64,000 nucleotides of DNA from Sva-07 sp963752815. GTDB taxonomy: Bacteria > Actinomycetota > Acidimicrobiia > Acidimicrobiales > Ilumatobacteraceae. The notes beneath the pieces are model-generated. The model did not search any database. It was not told where the DNA came from and saw only the letters and a program-made list of their open reading frames with translations. Made by a program: the position numbers and the translations under genes. The stretch is from contig CAVVZI010000015.1 in the NCBI GenBank assembly GCA_963752815.1, positions 1,116,001 to 1,180,000 of the forward strand, given 5' to 3'. Positions within the stretch are counted from its first letter, which is position 1. Every line of letters starts with the position of its first letter. Positions 9,315 to 18,126 of the stretch are shown one piece after another.

Positions 9315-10250
9315 ATGGCACGCAAGGTGTCGCGACGAGACGACGAGGCCTCGCAGTCGGACGCTGCGGTTGACGGGTGGCTCAGCGCCCAGACGTCGCC
9401 GAACACGCAGGCTGCGTATCGCTGCGATCTCGAGGCGTTCGGTTCCTGGTGTGCCCGAGAGGGGGCCATTGCCCTGACCGCCGACACCGCAACCCTCGTC
9501 GCGTTTCAAGCCGCCCGGGAGGCGACCGGCGACAGCGACTCCACGATCCGGCGGCGCTGGTCAGCGTTGTCCTCGTTCTTCGACTACGCCGTGCAACACG
9601 ATCTGCGAGCATCGAATCCCGCGACCGGGGTCGATCGACCAAAGGTCGTGCCCGGGGATCCGAGCCCGACGGAACGACTCTCCGCCGATGCCGTAGCCAG
9701 CTATCGCGCCGCGGCAGCCGCCCTCGATCCCCGCCTCGATGCGTTGGTCGCCCTGCTCGTCACCGACGGCCTCAAGGTCGCCGAGGCGCTCGCACTCGAC
9801 ATCGAGCACGTGACGGGCAGGCCGCCGGCGGCGACGATCACGGTCCGGCGACGCGGTCAGCCCAAGCGCATCGTCCTCGACCGCGACAGTGCTCACGCCC
9901 TGCGCCGATGCATCGGCAAACGGCGCAGCGGACCCGTCTTCGTCAGCGAACGGTCGGCCAAGTCCGATGCGCCACATCGACTCACACGGTTCGGGGCCGA
10001 TCACCTCATCCGTCAACTCAGAACCAGCCATGCCACCGCAACGGTCACGGCGAATGCGCTGCGCCGATTCCACATCAACACCGCCCAAGCCGACGGCACG
10101 GCGCTCGACGACCTGCGAGAAGGGGCCGGGCTCGCAGCCATGCGCAGCCTTCGCCGGTACACCGACAACACGCCCGACGCACCGGCCATCGATGACGACG
10201 CTGACGAGTCCCAGCGGCGACCACCGATACGACAGGAGCAGACAAGATGA
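9315..10250 (+). CDS. Tyrosine recombinase-like protein with degenerate catalytic site
   Basis: 311 residues with the two-domain layout of XerC/D-type integrases: an N-terminal SAM-like core-binding domain (TQAAYRCDLEAFGSWCAREG... IRRRWSALSSFFDYAV... ASNPATGV) and a C-terminal catalytic-fold domain. The catalytic positions are altered: the first Arg of the usual TGLRxSE motif is Lys (DGLKVAEAL), the HxLR motif reads NALR, and only a candidate Tyr remains (LRRYTDN). The protein may therefore bind DNA without recombining it. The start is set by a promoter placing the ATG at +1. It leads a three-gene unit and is divergent from hsp20. It is probably a domesticated or regulatory relative of integrases. 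Confidence 0.75.
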   Translation: MARKVSRRDDEASQSDAAVDGWLSAQTSPNTQAAYRCDLEAFGSWCAREGAIALTADTATLVAFQAAREATGDSDSTIRRRWSALSSFFDYAVQHDLRASNPATGVDRPKVVPGDPSPTERLSADAVASYRAAAAALDPRLDALVALLVTDGLKVAEALALDIEHVTGRPPAATITVRRRGQPKRIVLDRDSAHALRRCIGKRRSGPVFVSERSAKSDAPHRLTRFGADHLIRQLRTSHATATVTANALRRFHINTAQADGTALDDLREGAGLAAMRSLRRYTDNTPDAPAIDDDADESQRRPPIRQEQTR

Positions 10251-10432
10251 TGACCGCCACCACTGCACTCCCGACGTCGTCCTACGTCTCCCTGAGGCGT
10301 ACTCGAACGAGCGACTCCGCCACACGTCGGTGCCCGCCACGCCCACGAACCGCGATCGAATTCCTGCAAGCGCTCGCCGGCGCGGACAGCACACGTTTCC
10401 CCCATTTCCCACGACGACGCTTCATCCCGTAG
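10247..10432 (+). CDS. Small hypothetical protein
   Basis: 61 codons starting at an ATG that overlaps the stop of the recombinase-like gene (ATGATGA-type coupling) and preceded by AGGAG. The product is rich in Arg, Pro, Ser and Thr, with no membrane helix and no recognised family. Translation coupling and the tight gap to the next gene support it, and the lack of homology-like motifs counts against it. Confidence 0.4.
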   Translation: MMTATTALPTSSYVSLRRTRTSDSATRRCPPRPRTAIEFLQALAGADSTRFPHFPRRRFIP

Positions 10433-10453
10433 GCCAGGAGCGTGGGAGGCCCC

Positions 10454-10927
10454 ATGTCCGAACAAGCAGCGCCTGGCAACATGCTCGACGTACTCGTCGC
10501 AGACGTTCGCTCTCAACGCCAAGCGTCGCTGCACGCACTGCACGTCCTCGAATACGCACTCGCCGCGCCGGCTCCACGACGACAGCGCACGTGGCTGCAT
10601 CGGGTGTCCACCGCCATCGATGCACTGCACGACGCGCTTCGAAAGCAAATCGCCCACGACGACGACCCGATCCGTCTGCACGACGAGATCGCGCTGTGCC
10701 ACCCCGATTGCCTCCCGAGGATCCAACAGCTACAGCGCGAACTGCTCGATCTCACCATCGCCGTCGCCTCGTTGAGAGAGCAAGTCGAACCTGACCCACT
10801 GATCGAAATCGACCCAACACAGATCAGGGAGCGGCTCAGCAACGTCACCAAACAGTTCCGTGAGTACCAAGCACGCGAATCGGACTTCATCTACGAAGCC
10901 ATCGGCCGACACGTTGGCCCGACGTAA
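10454..10927 (+). CDS. Helical hypothetical protein, hemerythrin-like in outline
   Basis: 157 residues from ATG 10454, preceded by GGGAGG at a good distance (an upstream GTG at 10442 is also in frame). The sequence is almost entirely amphipathic helix (LHALHVLEYALAAPAP, ALHDALRKQIAHDDDP, RLSNVTKQFREYQARESDFI). The length and the last helix recall hemerythrin-like four-helix bundles, but the set of metal-binding His residues is not evident. It is the third gene of the recombinase-like unit beside hsp20. The function is unknown. Confidence 0.65.
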   Translation: MSEQAAPGNMLDVLVADVRSQRQASLHALHVLEYALAAPAPRRQRTWLHRVSTAIDALHDALRKQIAHDDDPIRLHDEIALCHPDCLPRIQQLQRELLDLTIAVASLREQVEPDPLIEIDPTQIRERLSNVTKQFREYQARESDFIYEAIGRHVGPT

Positions 10928-11064
10928 GCCCGGACCGTGAGCTGTCCCCTCGCGTTCGGTCATCGACAAGTCTGGTGCGATGAACCACAGCCGCGCCCAC
11001 GCATGAATCAGGCCCATCGTAGGGTACGTGGCGGCTGGGCGCTGAGAACTAAGGGGAGTGAATA

Positions 11065-12784
11065 ATGCGCGTTGCTCGTTTGGGTGCGATCTGTCTCGTC
11101 ATCGGGGTCGCCGGGGTCATACCGGCCGCAACTGCCGGTGCCAGGGGATCGCAGCCCGCCACCGAAACGCAAGCGGACGAGGCGGGGGAGTACGTCGTCT
11201 CGTTCGAACCGGGCGCGGAAGCGGACGCTCTCGCGGCGGTCGCCGCGGCCGGCGGCACCGTGGTCGAGGTCAACGAAGCCATCGGACTCGCCCTCGTCGA
11301 GACGACGACCGGCACCTTCCTCACCGACGTGCAGGCCAACGGTGCGGTGACGGGCGCGGCGCGCAATCACGACGTCGGCACCTCCCGCCGGGCATGCCGC
11401 ACCGATTCGTCGAGGAACGCCCGAATTCCGGCGAGCGTGCAGCAGCCGGCTCGGCGAAGAGTCAGAGCAGCCGCGGCCGCGGCGGACGAGTGGAGCCCCT
11501 CGCCGACCTGCAGTGGGACATGGCCGCGATCGGTGCCAACGCCGACGGGGCGTGGCGCAGGGCCACCGGCCGCCGGGTCCAGGTCGGGGTCATCGACACC
11601 GGGATCGACGCCTCGCATCCCGACATCGCACCGAACTTCAACGCCGCGCTCTCCCGCAACTTCACGATGGACATCCCCTCGGTCGACGGGCCGTGTGAGG
11701 TGGCGACGTGCATCGACCCGGCCAACGTCGACGACGGCGGTCACGGCACACACGTGGCCGGAATCATCGCCGCCGCTCGCAACGGCATCGGGATCGCCGG
11801 CGTCGCTCCCGACGCCGAGTTGGTCAACGTGCGCGCCGGTCAGGACTCCGGCTTCTTCTTCCTGTTCGAGACGGTCCAGGCGCTGACCTATGCGGGTGAC
11901 GCCGGGCTCGACGTCGTGAACATGAGCTTCTACACCGACCCGTGGTTGTTCAACTGCGACTCGCGCCGACGACTACCTCGATGGAGCCGTGACCGACGAG
12001 GAACTCGCCGAGCAGGCGTTCACTCTCCAGACGATCACGGCCGCCCTCGAGTACGCCCACAACAAGGGCGTCACGCTCGTGGCCGCCGCAGGCAACGGCC
12101 ACACCGACTACTCGCTCCCCACCCGGTTCGACGACACGAGCCCCGACTTCCCGGCGCTCCTGAGGCACCGCGGACGGTCACGAACGACTGCCTCGACCTG
12201 CCGAGCGAGGGTCCGCACGTGATTGCGGTCGGTTCCACCGGCCCGTCGGGGACCAAGTCCGACTTCTCGAACTACGGGCTCGGCTCGATCGACCTCGCGG
12301 CGCCCGGCGGATGGTTCCGCGACGGCGTCGGAACACCCACGTTCGGCACGCCGGGCGAACCTGATCCTGTCGTCGTACCCGTTGCACGTCGCGATCGCGG
12401 AAGGGCTTGCCAATCCGGACGGTTCTCCCGCCGATGCGTTCTCAAAGGTGTCCTGCGACTCGCGGGGTAACAACTGCGGCTTCTACACCTACCTCCAGGG
12501 CACCTCGATGGCGTCGCCCCACGTCGCCGGCGTCGCGGCGCTCGTGATCGACGCGCAGGGGAGTCACCGTCGAGGCAATGCCTCGCTCGATCCCGACACG
12601 GTCCGATCGTTCCTGCTCGGCACGGCGACCGACCACGCCTGTCCGATTGGCGGAACCGAGATCTACACCGACGAAGGTCGCCCCCGTCGACTGGAACGCT
12701 GCGTGCGCCGGGACGACGGCCAACAACGGGCTCTACGGCGAGGGCATCGTCAACGCCACGGCCGCAGTCCAGCGGAGTCACTGA
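11065..12784 (+). CDS. Secreted subtilisin-like S8 serine protease (frame-broken)
   Basis: ATG 11065 follows AAGGGGAG and opens a signal peptide (MRVARLGAICLVIGVAGVIP, then AATAGA). An I9-like propeptide follows (GEYVVSFEPGAEADALAAVA), then the S8 catalytic domain with Asp in VGVIDTGIDASHPD, His in DGGHGTHVAGIIAA, the oxyanion region VAAAGNG and Ser in GTSMASPHVAGVAALV. The domain is complete but spread over all three frames, with breaks near 11385, 11965, 12165, 12358 and 12672. The catalytic triad and the flanking glycines are all present, so indel errors are more likely than true decay. Expected to be an extracellular endopeptidase. It stands alone, followed by a hairpin. Confidence 0.85.
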
Positions 12785-12788
12785 CCGT

Positions 12789-12819
12789 TCCAGCGGCGAC
12801 CGTACGGGTCGCCGCTGGA
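12789..12819 (+). terminator. 13-bp perfect hairpin after the S8 protease
   Basis: TCCAGCGGCGACC and its exact complement flank a 5-nt loop (12802-12806), 4 bp after the protease stop and 19 bp before the next start. Probably a factor-assisted terminator without a U-tract. Confidence 0.6.
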
Positions 12820-12838
12820 CAGGCGGTACCGTCGGGTC

Positions 12839-13780
12839 ATGAGCGTCATCGATTGGCTGCTCGACAGCGATCCCTCGATCCGCTGGCAAGTGATGCGCGA
12901 CCTCGCCGACCGCGAGTTCGGCGATGACGTCGCCGCGGAGCGGGCCAGGGTGGAGCACGAGGGATGGGGCGCACGCCTGCTCGCACTCGAGGATGCGAGC
13001 GGGCTGTGGGACGGGGGTGCGTGCTTCCCGGGGTCGTACACCGGCGACGAACCGGGCCAGCCGTGGACCGCAACGCTGAACACGCTGCAGACCCTGCAGC
13101 TCCTCGGGCTCGATCCGCGATCGGAGTCCGCCCGCCGGGCGGTCGCCGGCGTTGCCGCCAACGGACGTTGGGAACACGCCGGGCAGCACTACTTCGACGG
13201 TGAGGTCGAGCCGTGCATCAACGGGCGGACGATCGCGGCCGGCGCCTATTTCGGTGTCGATGTCGCGCCCATCGTCGACCGCATCCTCGGCGAGCGTCTC
13301 GACGACGGCGGCTGGAACTGTGAGGCCGAGAACGGCTCCGTCCGCTCGTCCTTCGACACGACGATCGACGTGCTCGACGGGTTGGTCGAGTTCGAGCGTG
13401 CGAACGGCGTATCGGACGATGTGAGCGACGCTCGCCGAGGCGGGGAGGAGTACCTCCTCGAACGCAGCCTCTTCCGTCGCAAGAGCACCGGCGCGGTCGT
13501 CGATCCCGCATATCTGGAGTTCGCGTTTCCGTACTACTGGCACTACGACGTGCTGCGAGCGCTCGACTACTTCTGCCAGTCGGGCGCGCCGCCCGACCCG
13601 CGGATGGCCGACGCGGTGGACGTCGTGCGATCGAAGCGACAGCCGGATGGCCGGTGGCTGCTCGACCGGATCCATCCCGGCCGTGTCCACTTCGACATGG
13701 AAGAGGGCGTCGGCCGGCCGAGTCGGTTCAACACCCTCCGCGCGCTCCGCGTGCTCGAGTGGTGGGAGCGCTCCACCTGA
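12839..13780 (+). CDS. Prenyltransferase/squalene-cyclase-like alpha-toroid protein
   Basis: 313 residues from ATG 12839. The protein has repeated helical segments with the QW-like spacing of alpha/alpha toroids (ARLLALEDASGLWDGGACFP; ERLDDGGWNCEAENG; VVRSKRQPDGRWLLDR). Such proteins are often annotated as squalene cyclase-like, but the DxDD catalytic motif is not apparent and the length is half that of true cyclases, so no cyclase activity is claimed. It has no signal peptide. The next gene follows 6 bp downstream, so the two are probably cotranscribed. Confidence 0.8.
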   Translation: MSVIDWLLDSDPSIRWQVMRDLADREFGDDVAAERARVEHEGWGARLLALEDASGLWDGGACFPGSYTGDEPGQPWTATLNTLQTLQLLGLDPRSESARRAVAGVAANGRWEHAGQHYFDGEVEPCINGRTIAAGAYFGVDVAPIVDRILGERLDDGGWNCEAENGSVRSSFDTTIDVLDGLVEFERANGVSDDVSDARRGGEEYLLERSLFRRKSTGAVVDPAYLEFAFPYYWHYDVLRALDYFCQSGAPPDPRMADAVDVVRSKRQPDGRWLLDRIHPGRVHFDMEEGVGRPSRFNTLRALRVLEWWERST

Positions 13781-13786
13781 GCCGCC

Positions 13787-14404
13787 ATGGTCCGCGGAAG
13801 CCACCACCACGTCGAGTCCGGCTCGCCCCACGATGCCGACACCGAGGCCGCACCGGAGATCGTCATGTTCTTCCTGGGGCCCGACGGCGAGTTCCTCGAC
13901 CAGGACCCGAACGCGGCTCCGCACCGGACGCTCGCCGACGTGCGGCGGGCGTGGCACACCGCGCTCGAATCCGAGGCGGCACACGATCCATGGGCTCGGA
14001 ACCGGCTGGGCCCCCGACCGGTCCAGGGCATCGGACGCCCGGGCAAGGCGGGCTTCCTCGACGAGATCCTCGTCACTGCACGTTCCGGCCCGGAGCGCGC
14101 CGTTGCCGTCGCGGTCGGGCCCGGCTTGTTCTCGCCGCCGGTGAAGCGCTTCGCCGTGGAGGCGGCGTCGATCACGAGCCGCCGCTACGAACTGGCGTGG
14201 GACGCGCGGATCGCGTTGTGGCCGTGGGAGCATCGACGGGTCCGGTTGCGGCTGTACGCCTCACCGTCGCTGAACGTGACGGTGCTGGCGCTGTCGCCGA
14301 CGAAGTCGCGCGCCGCGGCGCGTCGCCGGTTCCTGCATGTCGGCAACCGCGTGATGAACGAGCTGCGCGATCGGCTCGACGCCATGGTCGATTCCCAGAC
14401 GTGA
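13787..14404 (+). CDS. Hypothetical protein
   Basis: 205 residues from ATG 13787, 6 bp after the toroid protein. The N-terminus is His-rich (MVRGSHHHVESGSPHDAD). The middle has an acidic and aromatic segment (EIVMFFLGPDGEFLDQDP), and the C-terminus is basic and beta-rich (RRYELAWDARIALWPWEHRR, KSRAAARRRFLHVGNRVM). No membrane helix or known motif. Strong GC at third codon positions and the tight spacing support a real gene. The function is unknown. Confidence 0.65.
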   Translation: MVRGSHHHVESGSPHDADTEAAPEIVMFFLGPDGEFLDQDPNAAPHRTLADVRRAWHTALESEAAHDPWARNRLGPRPVQGIGRPGKAGFLDEILVTARSGPERAVAVAVGPGLFSPPVKRFAVEAASITSRRYELAWDARIALWPWEHRRVRLRLYASPSLNVTVLALSPTKSRAAARRRFLHVGNRVMNELRDRLDAMVDSQT

Positions 14405-14438
14405 CGACACCCGACCGAGTGCCGACACGGGGGTTCGG

Positions 14439-14943
14439 TCAGGGCACGGGCCAGGTGGCGAGGGTCTCGTAGCGGGCGCCGGCCGGGCCGAGGCGGCTCT
14501 CGACCAGCGCGATCGACCCGACCGGGAACTCGTCGTCGAACAACGAGCCGAGCACCGCGGGCATGCGTGCCCCGCGGGCACATCGGGCGAGGGTGAGGTG
14601 GCCGACGAACCGCTTGCGCGGCGGTTCGCCGAGGTGCACCGTCGCTCGCTCCACCGAACGCGCCAGCTCGTCGAGTCCTGCCACCGGGATCACGAGGGCC
14701 TCGTCCACCGATCAAGTCGACCGCCGGCCCCACGTGGGCGACGGTCGGCGACAAACTGCGGGTGTCGAGTTCGTCGAGCGCGGCCGCCACCTCGCGCTCG
14801 TCGGCCTCGCCGAGGAACCGCAGTGTCACGTGCCAGTTCTCGGGCGGGACGAAACGGATGCCCCGCTGATCCTTGCGACGAAGCGAACGCAGGTGTTCGA
14901 CCACCTCCTCCGGAGGCCACACCGCGACGAACAGCCGTGCCAT
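14439..14943 (-). CDS. thpR: RNA 2',3'-cyclic phosphodiesterase (2H family; one frameshift)
   Basis: Starts MARLFVAVWPPEEVVEHLRS at ATG 14943. Both signature HxT motifs of the 2H phosphoesterase (old name 2'-5' RNA ligase) family are present: HVTLRFLG near residue 44 and HLTLARC near residue 125. They lie in different frames, with the break near 14710. Length with the break repaired is about 167 residues, close to family norm. The enzyme opens 2',3'-cyclic phosphates on RNA ends. It is divergent from the anion permease gene. Confidence 0.85.
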
Positions 14944-15013
14944 CCGCTCAGTCAAACAGCGAGGCCACCCGCTCGTACGATGTCGGTTCGATGACTGCGC
15001 CGCCCCCACCGTT

Positions 15014-16069
15014 GTGAGCGACGCGCTCCACCAGGTGGGCGACATGGTGCCCGCCCTCCTCTTCCTCTGCGTCGGCGTCCCACTCGCCGAACTGCTCGAT
15101 CGGTTGGGCTACTTCGAAGCCGTCGCCGCCGTGGTCCAGGGTCGCGGCACCGGCGTGCGGGTCGGTGTCCTGTGGGCGTTGGCGTGCGTGACGACCGCAA
15201 TCCTGAATCTCGACACGACCGTGGTCCTCCTGACGCCGTTGTTCGTCCGAATGGCGCGACGCAGTGGCGACGATCCGTTCGCGCTCGCGCTGATCCCGTT
15301 GTTCACCGCAGCCTTCGCGTCGTCGTTCCTACCGGTGTCGAACCTCACGACGCTGATCGTCACCGAGCGGCTCGATCTCTCGGTCGCCGATGTCGTGACG
15401 CATCTCGCCGTGCCCGGACTCGCCGCCTGCGTGGTCGGCTGGGCCGTGTTCCGACGGCGCGCACCGAAGGCGCTCGCGGCGGGGGTGGGGGGCGCCGTCG
15501 ACCGACGAGCGTTGACGATCGGCTCGTGCGTGGTCGCTGGACTGCTCGTCGGCTTCGTGTTCGGAGGGCTCTGGGGTATCGACCCGTGGGTGGTCGCGTT
15601 GGCCGCCGACCTGGTGCTGGCCATCGTCACGCGGGCGCTGCCATGGAGGAGCGTTCCGTTGCTCACCGCGGCCGGGGTCGCGCTCGTCGGGCTGCTCGCG
15701 GCCCTCGTCGTGCCGGCGTCGGCGACGCAGCGCCTCGCGACCGTCGACGCACCGCTCGCGCTGGCCGGCACGGTCGGCATCGCGGCCGGCGTGGCGAACG
15801 TCGTCAACAACCTGCCGGCGACGCTGATCGGTCTCGAGGGGGTCCACTCCGCCACGTGGGGGATGTGGGCGTGGCTGCTCGGCGTGAACACCGGGTCGGT
15901 CATCCTGCCCATCGGTGCGCTGGCGAACATCCTGTGGTGGCGGATCGTCCGGCGCGAAGGGGTCGAGGTCAACGTCCGCACCTACGTCCGAGCGACGGTC
16001 CCGGTCGCCGTGCCGGCGCTGATCGCGGCGGCGCTGTGCCTCGCGGCCGGGCGCGTGCTCAGCGGATGA
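15014..16069 (+). CDS. SLC13/ArsB/NhaD-type anion permease
   Basis: About 351 residues and ten membrane helices. The two halves carry the ion-transporter signature loops: WALACVTTAILNLDTTVVLL followed by TPLFVRMAR in the first half, and GVANVVNNLPATLIGL in the second, where NN-P is typical of ArsB/NhaD/SLC13-like carriers. GTG 15014 is the first sensible start, and the frame is open further upstream without a good ribosome site, so the start is uncertain. Substrate unknown: arsenite, sodium/proton and dicarboxylate are all possible in this superfamily. The 3' end overlaps the convergent hypothetical gene by 11 bp. Confidence 0.85.
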   Translation: MSDALHQVGDMVPALLFLCVGVPLAELLDRLGYFEAVAAVVQGRGTGVRVGVLWALACVTTAILNLDTTVVLLTPLFVRMARRSGDDPFALALIPLFTAAFASSFLPVSNLTTLIVTERLDLSVADVVTHLAVPGLAACVVGWAVFRRRAPKALAAGVGGAVDRRALTIGSCVVAGLLVGFVFGGLWGIDPWVVALAADLVLAIVTRALPWRSVPLLTAAGVALVGLLAALVVPASATQRLATVDAPLALAGTVGIAAGVANVVNNLPATLIGLEGVHSATWGMWAWLLGVNTGSVILPIGALANILWWRIVRREGVEVNVRTYVRATVPVAVPALIAAALCLAAGRVLSG

Positions 16070-16523
16070 CGATGGCCACGATGCCGACAGCGGCGGCGGC
16101 CAGGCCGGCGACCGCGTAGGCCAGCGACCGGCCGCGACGCACGGTGGACCGGTCGTGCCCGACGACCGCGACATCGGCGATCGTGCTCGGCGGTGCGAGG
16201 ACTAGCGGCGTTGCCATCGGCACCGGTACAGGCGCCGGCCACGGCGACCACGCCTTCGTCGGGGCCGGCCAGCCGGCGGGCGTGAAGCGCCGCGGGGCAG
16301 TCGAGAGCAGGAACGACACCGCCAGATCGGGTGCCGGCCAGACGGCCGGCGGCGACCACACGACAGGTTTCGACACGACGGCGCGTGACGCGGCCACCGG
16401 TGGGGCCCAGGTGATGGCGACCGACGCCGGCGACGAAGCGTTCGTCGGGCACGCAGGCGCGACACGGTCGGTGACGTCGGCCGGCGACGCAAAGCCGCCG
16501 TAGACGCGCATCGAGCTGGTCAC
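16059..16523 (-). CDS. Hypothetical protein with Pro/Trp-rich body and C-terminal membrane anchor
   Basis: 154 residues from GTG 16523. The body is rich in Pro, Ala and Trp with repeated W-x-P-like units (TWAPPVA, VWSPPAVWPAPD, GWPAPTKAWSPWPAP) and ends with a basic stretch followed by a membrane helix (SLAYAVAGLAAAAVGIVAIV) right at the C-terminus. That layout suggests a tail-anchored membrane protein. No family is recognised. Third-position GC is strong in this frame, and a long frame on the other strand looks like its shadow. Confidence 0.55.
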   Translation of the reverse strand: MTSSMRVYGGFASPADVTDRVAPACPTNASSPASVAITWAPPVAASRAVVSKPVVWSPPAVWPAPDLAVSFLLSTAPRRFTPAGWPAPTKAWSPWPAPVPVPMATPLVLAPPSTIADVAVVGHDRSTVRRGRSLAYAVAGLAAAAVGIVAIVIR

Positions 16524-16599
16524 GGTCGGAAAGCTTCACAGACCCGATGGCCCGACCGGTGGATGGCAGGCGGCGCTCTGTCGGCTCCGTGACGACGAC

Positions 16600-16947
16600 T
16601 CAGTGGTGCCGTCGCACCGACCGGTGCAGGCGCCGCAGCGCGGTCCGCCGCTTCGATCCGGTCACCGTGCGCCGCGCGAGCCGCCCGCTCGGCGCGCCAC
16701 CGTTCACGATGGTTCGCCGGAGGTCGCGCCGCTGCTTGCGCGAGCGGATCATCGCCAGCACGATCGCGTCGTCGGCATCGGGGTGGATGACCACGACCGG
16801 GCCCTTGCACACATCGAGGCACCGCGTCTCGATGTGGGGCAGGTCCATGAGCTCCGCGCGGAGGTCGTCGAACTCCGCACGCCGACGGCAGTCCTTGCCG
16901 ATGCACAGCGCGACCGAGGTGGTGGTGAGGTGGGCCGCGTGCGCCAT
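16600..16947 (-). CDS. Thioredoxin-like [2Fe-2S] ferredoxin domain protein
   Basis: 115 residues from ATG 16947. Two cysteine pairs, LCIGKDC near residue 15 and TRCLDVCKGP near residue 43, are arranged as in thin [2Fe-2S] ferredoxins of the thioredoxin-like fold. The C-terminal 45 residues are very basic (RSRKQRRDLRRTIVNGG and on), unusual for a ferredoxin, and may bind nucleic acid or membrane. It lies 17 bp downstream of the bacterioferritin-like gene on the same strand, so a role in electron supply for iron release is plausible. That is an inference. Confidence 0.75.
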   Translation of the reverse strand: MAHAAHLTTTSVALCIGKDCRRRAEFDDLRAELMDLPHIETRCLDVCKGPVVVIHPDADDAIVLAMIRSRKQRRDLRRTIVNGGAPSGRLARRTVTGSKRRTALRRLHRSVRRHH

Positions 16948-16964
16948 GTCGGTCGGCGGCGCGG

Positions 16965-17408
16965 TCAGTTGATCGTGTAGTCGCGCAGGAGCTTGTTCAT
17001 CTCGATGACGTGGAGCTCCTCGGCGCCGATCTGGCCCCGGGAGAATTCCTCGAGATAGATCGAGTGACCGGTCGTCAGTTCGAGCAGCGTTCGGTAGAGC
17101 GCGAGGGCGCGGCGCTCGTGGCTGATCGATTCGCGCAGGATCGTCTCGATCGAGTGGTCGTGCGACTCCTCGATCGGCGCGATGCCTTGATCGGGATGAC
17201 CGCCGAGCCCGGTGAGGATCTCGCCGACCTGCTGGGCGTGGACGAGCGATTCGGCCGCCTGCGCCTTCATGAACTCGACGAGCGGGAGCCGGTTCGGTCC
17301 GGTGATCACGAGCGAGTAGTGCGTGTACCGCACGACCCCCGCGAGTTCGGCGCGCAGGATCTCGTTGAGGACCGGGTTGACGTGCTCGATGTCGATGATG
17401 GTGTCCAC
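16965..17408 (-). CDS. Bacterioferritin / ferritin-like diiron protein
   Basis: 147 residues from ATG 17408. A four-helix ferritin-like bundle with the diiron ligands: Glu in NEILRAELAGVVRYTHYSL, Glu and His in AAESLVHAQQVGEIL, Glu in ESISHERRALALYRTLL and Glu plus His in GAEELHVIEMNKLL. No clear haem-ligand Met at the usual interface, so it may be a non-haem Bfr or Dps-related ferritin. Expected to oxidise and store iron. It lies in an iron-related group with the ferredoxin-like gene downstream and a gene with an IdeR-like box upstream. Confidence 0.9.
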   Translation of the reverse strand: MDTIIDIEHVNPVLNEILRAELAGVVRYTHYSLVITGPNRLPLVEFMKAQAAESLVHAQQVGEILTGLGGHPDQGIAPIEESHDHSIETILRESISHERRALALYRTLLELTTGHSIYLEEFSRGQIGAEELHVIEMNKLLRDYTIN

Positions 17409-17464
17409 GGCCGGTCACCGTACCCAGTGCACTGTCACCTGGCTCAGCCTCACGACGATGCGCC

Positions 17465-18040
17465 TCATCGGTCGCTCGCATCGTCGCTGCCCGACAACGC
17501 GCCCTGGCGGGTCGACCGCAGGAGTTCCTCGACGAGGATCGCCGCGGAGGCGCTGGCGGCGATCTCGTCGAGCAGGTGCTGGTACTCACGGCTGTTCGCG
17601 GTGATCACGAGGCACGTCACCGCGAGGTCGCAGTCGGGCTTCAGGCACGCATGCATCGCGTCGTCGGGCGTGCCGGCCGGCCCGCAGAGATCGAGCAGTT
17701 CGGCGACGGTCTCCGGCGGGAGGAGCGTGGCGAGCCAACGTTGCTCGACGTCGTCGAACACCCGTCGGTAGACGCCGCCGCCGAGGTGCTGCAGGGCCCC
17801 GGCCACGGTGATGTCGGCGACGAGTTCGGAGCAGTCGCGAACCTCCGGTCGACCACTCGCGATCACGACCTTGCGCATCGCGCAGGCGTCGAGGTCGGCC
17901 CCGGGATGGACGCCGACGTTCACGTGCTGGCCGGAGTGACAGACGACGTGCATCGTCGCTCCGGGCACGGTGTGCGCGAGTGCCGTCGCGAGACGGAGTC
18001 GTTCGAGGCTGGTCGTCGCAAAGGTCGGGGCGTTCGCCAT
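17465..18040 (-). CDS. Hypothetical protein under a probable iron box
   Basis: 191 residues from ATG 18040. A soluble protein with scattered cysteines (HVVCHSG, DACAMRK, RDCSEL, DLCGPAG, HACLKPDCDLAVTC) that could bind metal, followed by a helical C-terminus (EYQHLLDEIAASASAAILVE). No family recognised. The start lies 9 bp downstream of TTAGGCAAACCTA, which resembles an IdeR/DtxR iron box. With the bacterioferritin 56 bp downstream on the same strand, this suggests iron-responsive expression of the whole group. Confidence 0.7.
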   Translation of the reverse strand: MANAPTFATTSLERLRLATALAHTVPGATMHVVCHSGQHVNVGVHPGADLDACAMRKVVIASGRPEVRDCSELVADITVAGALQHLGGGVYRRVFDDVEQRWLATLLPPETVAELLDLCGPAGTPDDAMHACLKPDCDLAVTCLVITANSREYQHLLDEIAASASAAILVEELLRSTRQGALSGSDDASDR

Positions 18041-18049
18041 CCGGTGATG

Positions 18050-18062
18050 TTAGGCAAACCTA
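18050..18062. promoter_or_regulatory. IdeR/DtxR-like iron box
   Basis: TTAGGCAAACCTA contains the inverted repeat TAGG-N4-CCTA, which matches the left two thirds of the IdeR/DtxR consensus. It sits 9 bp upstream of the ATG of the 17465-18040 gene, where binding would block transcription. Confidence 0.5.
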
Positions 18063-18126
18063 TCAAGATGCCGCAAGTTGACCATCGATGATTGCCGCGA
18101 CGTCCACGACAGCCATACGACCGCCG

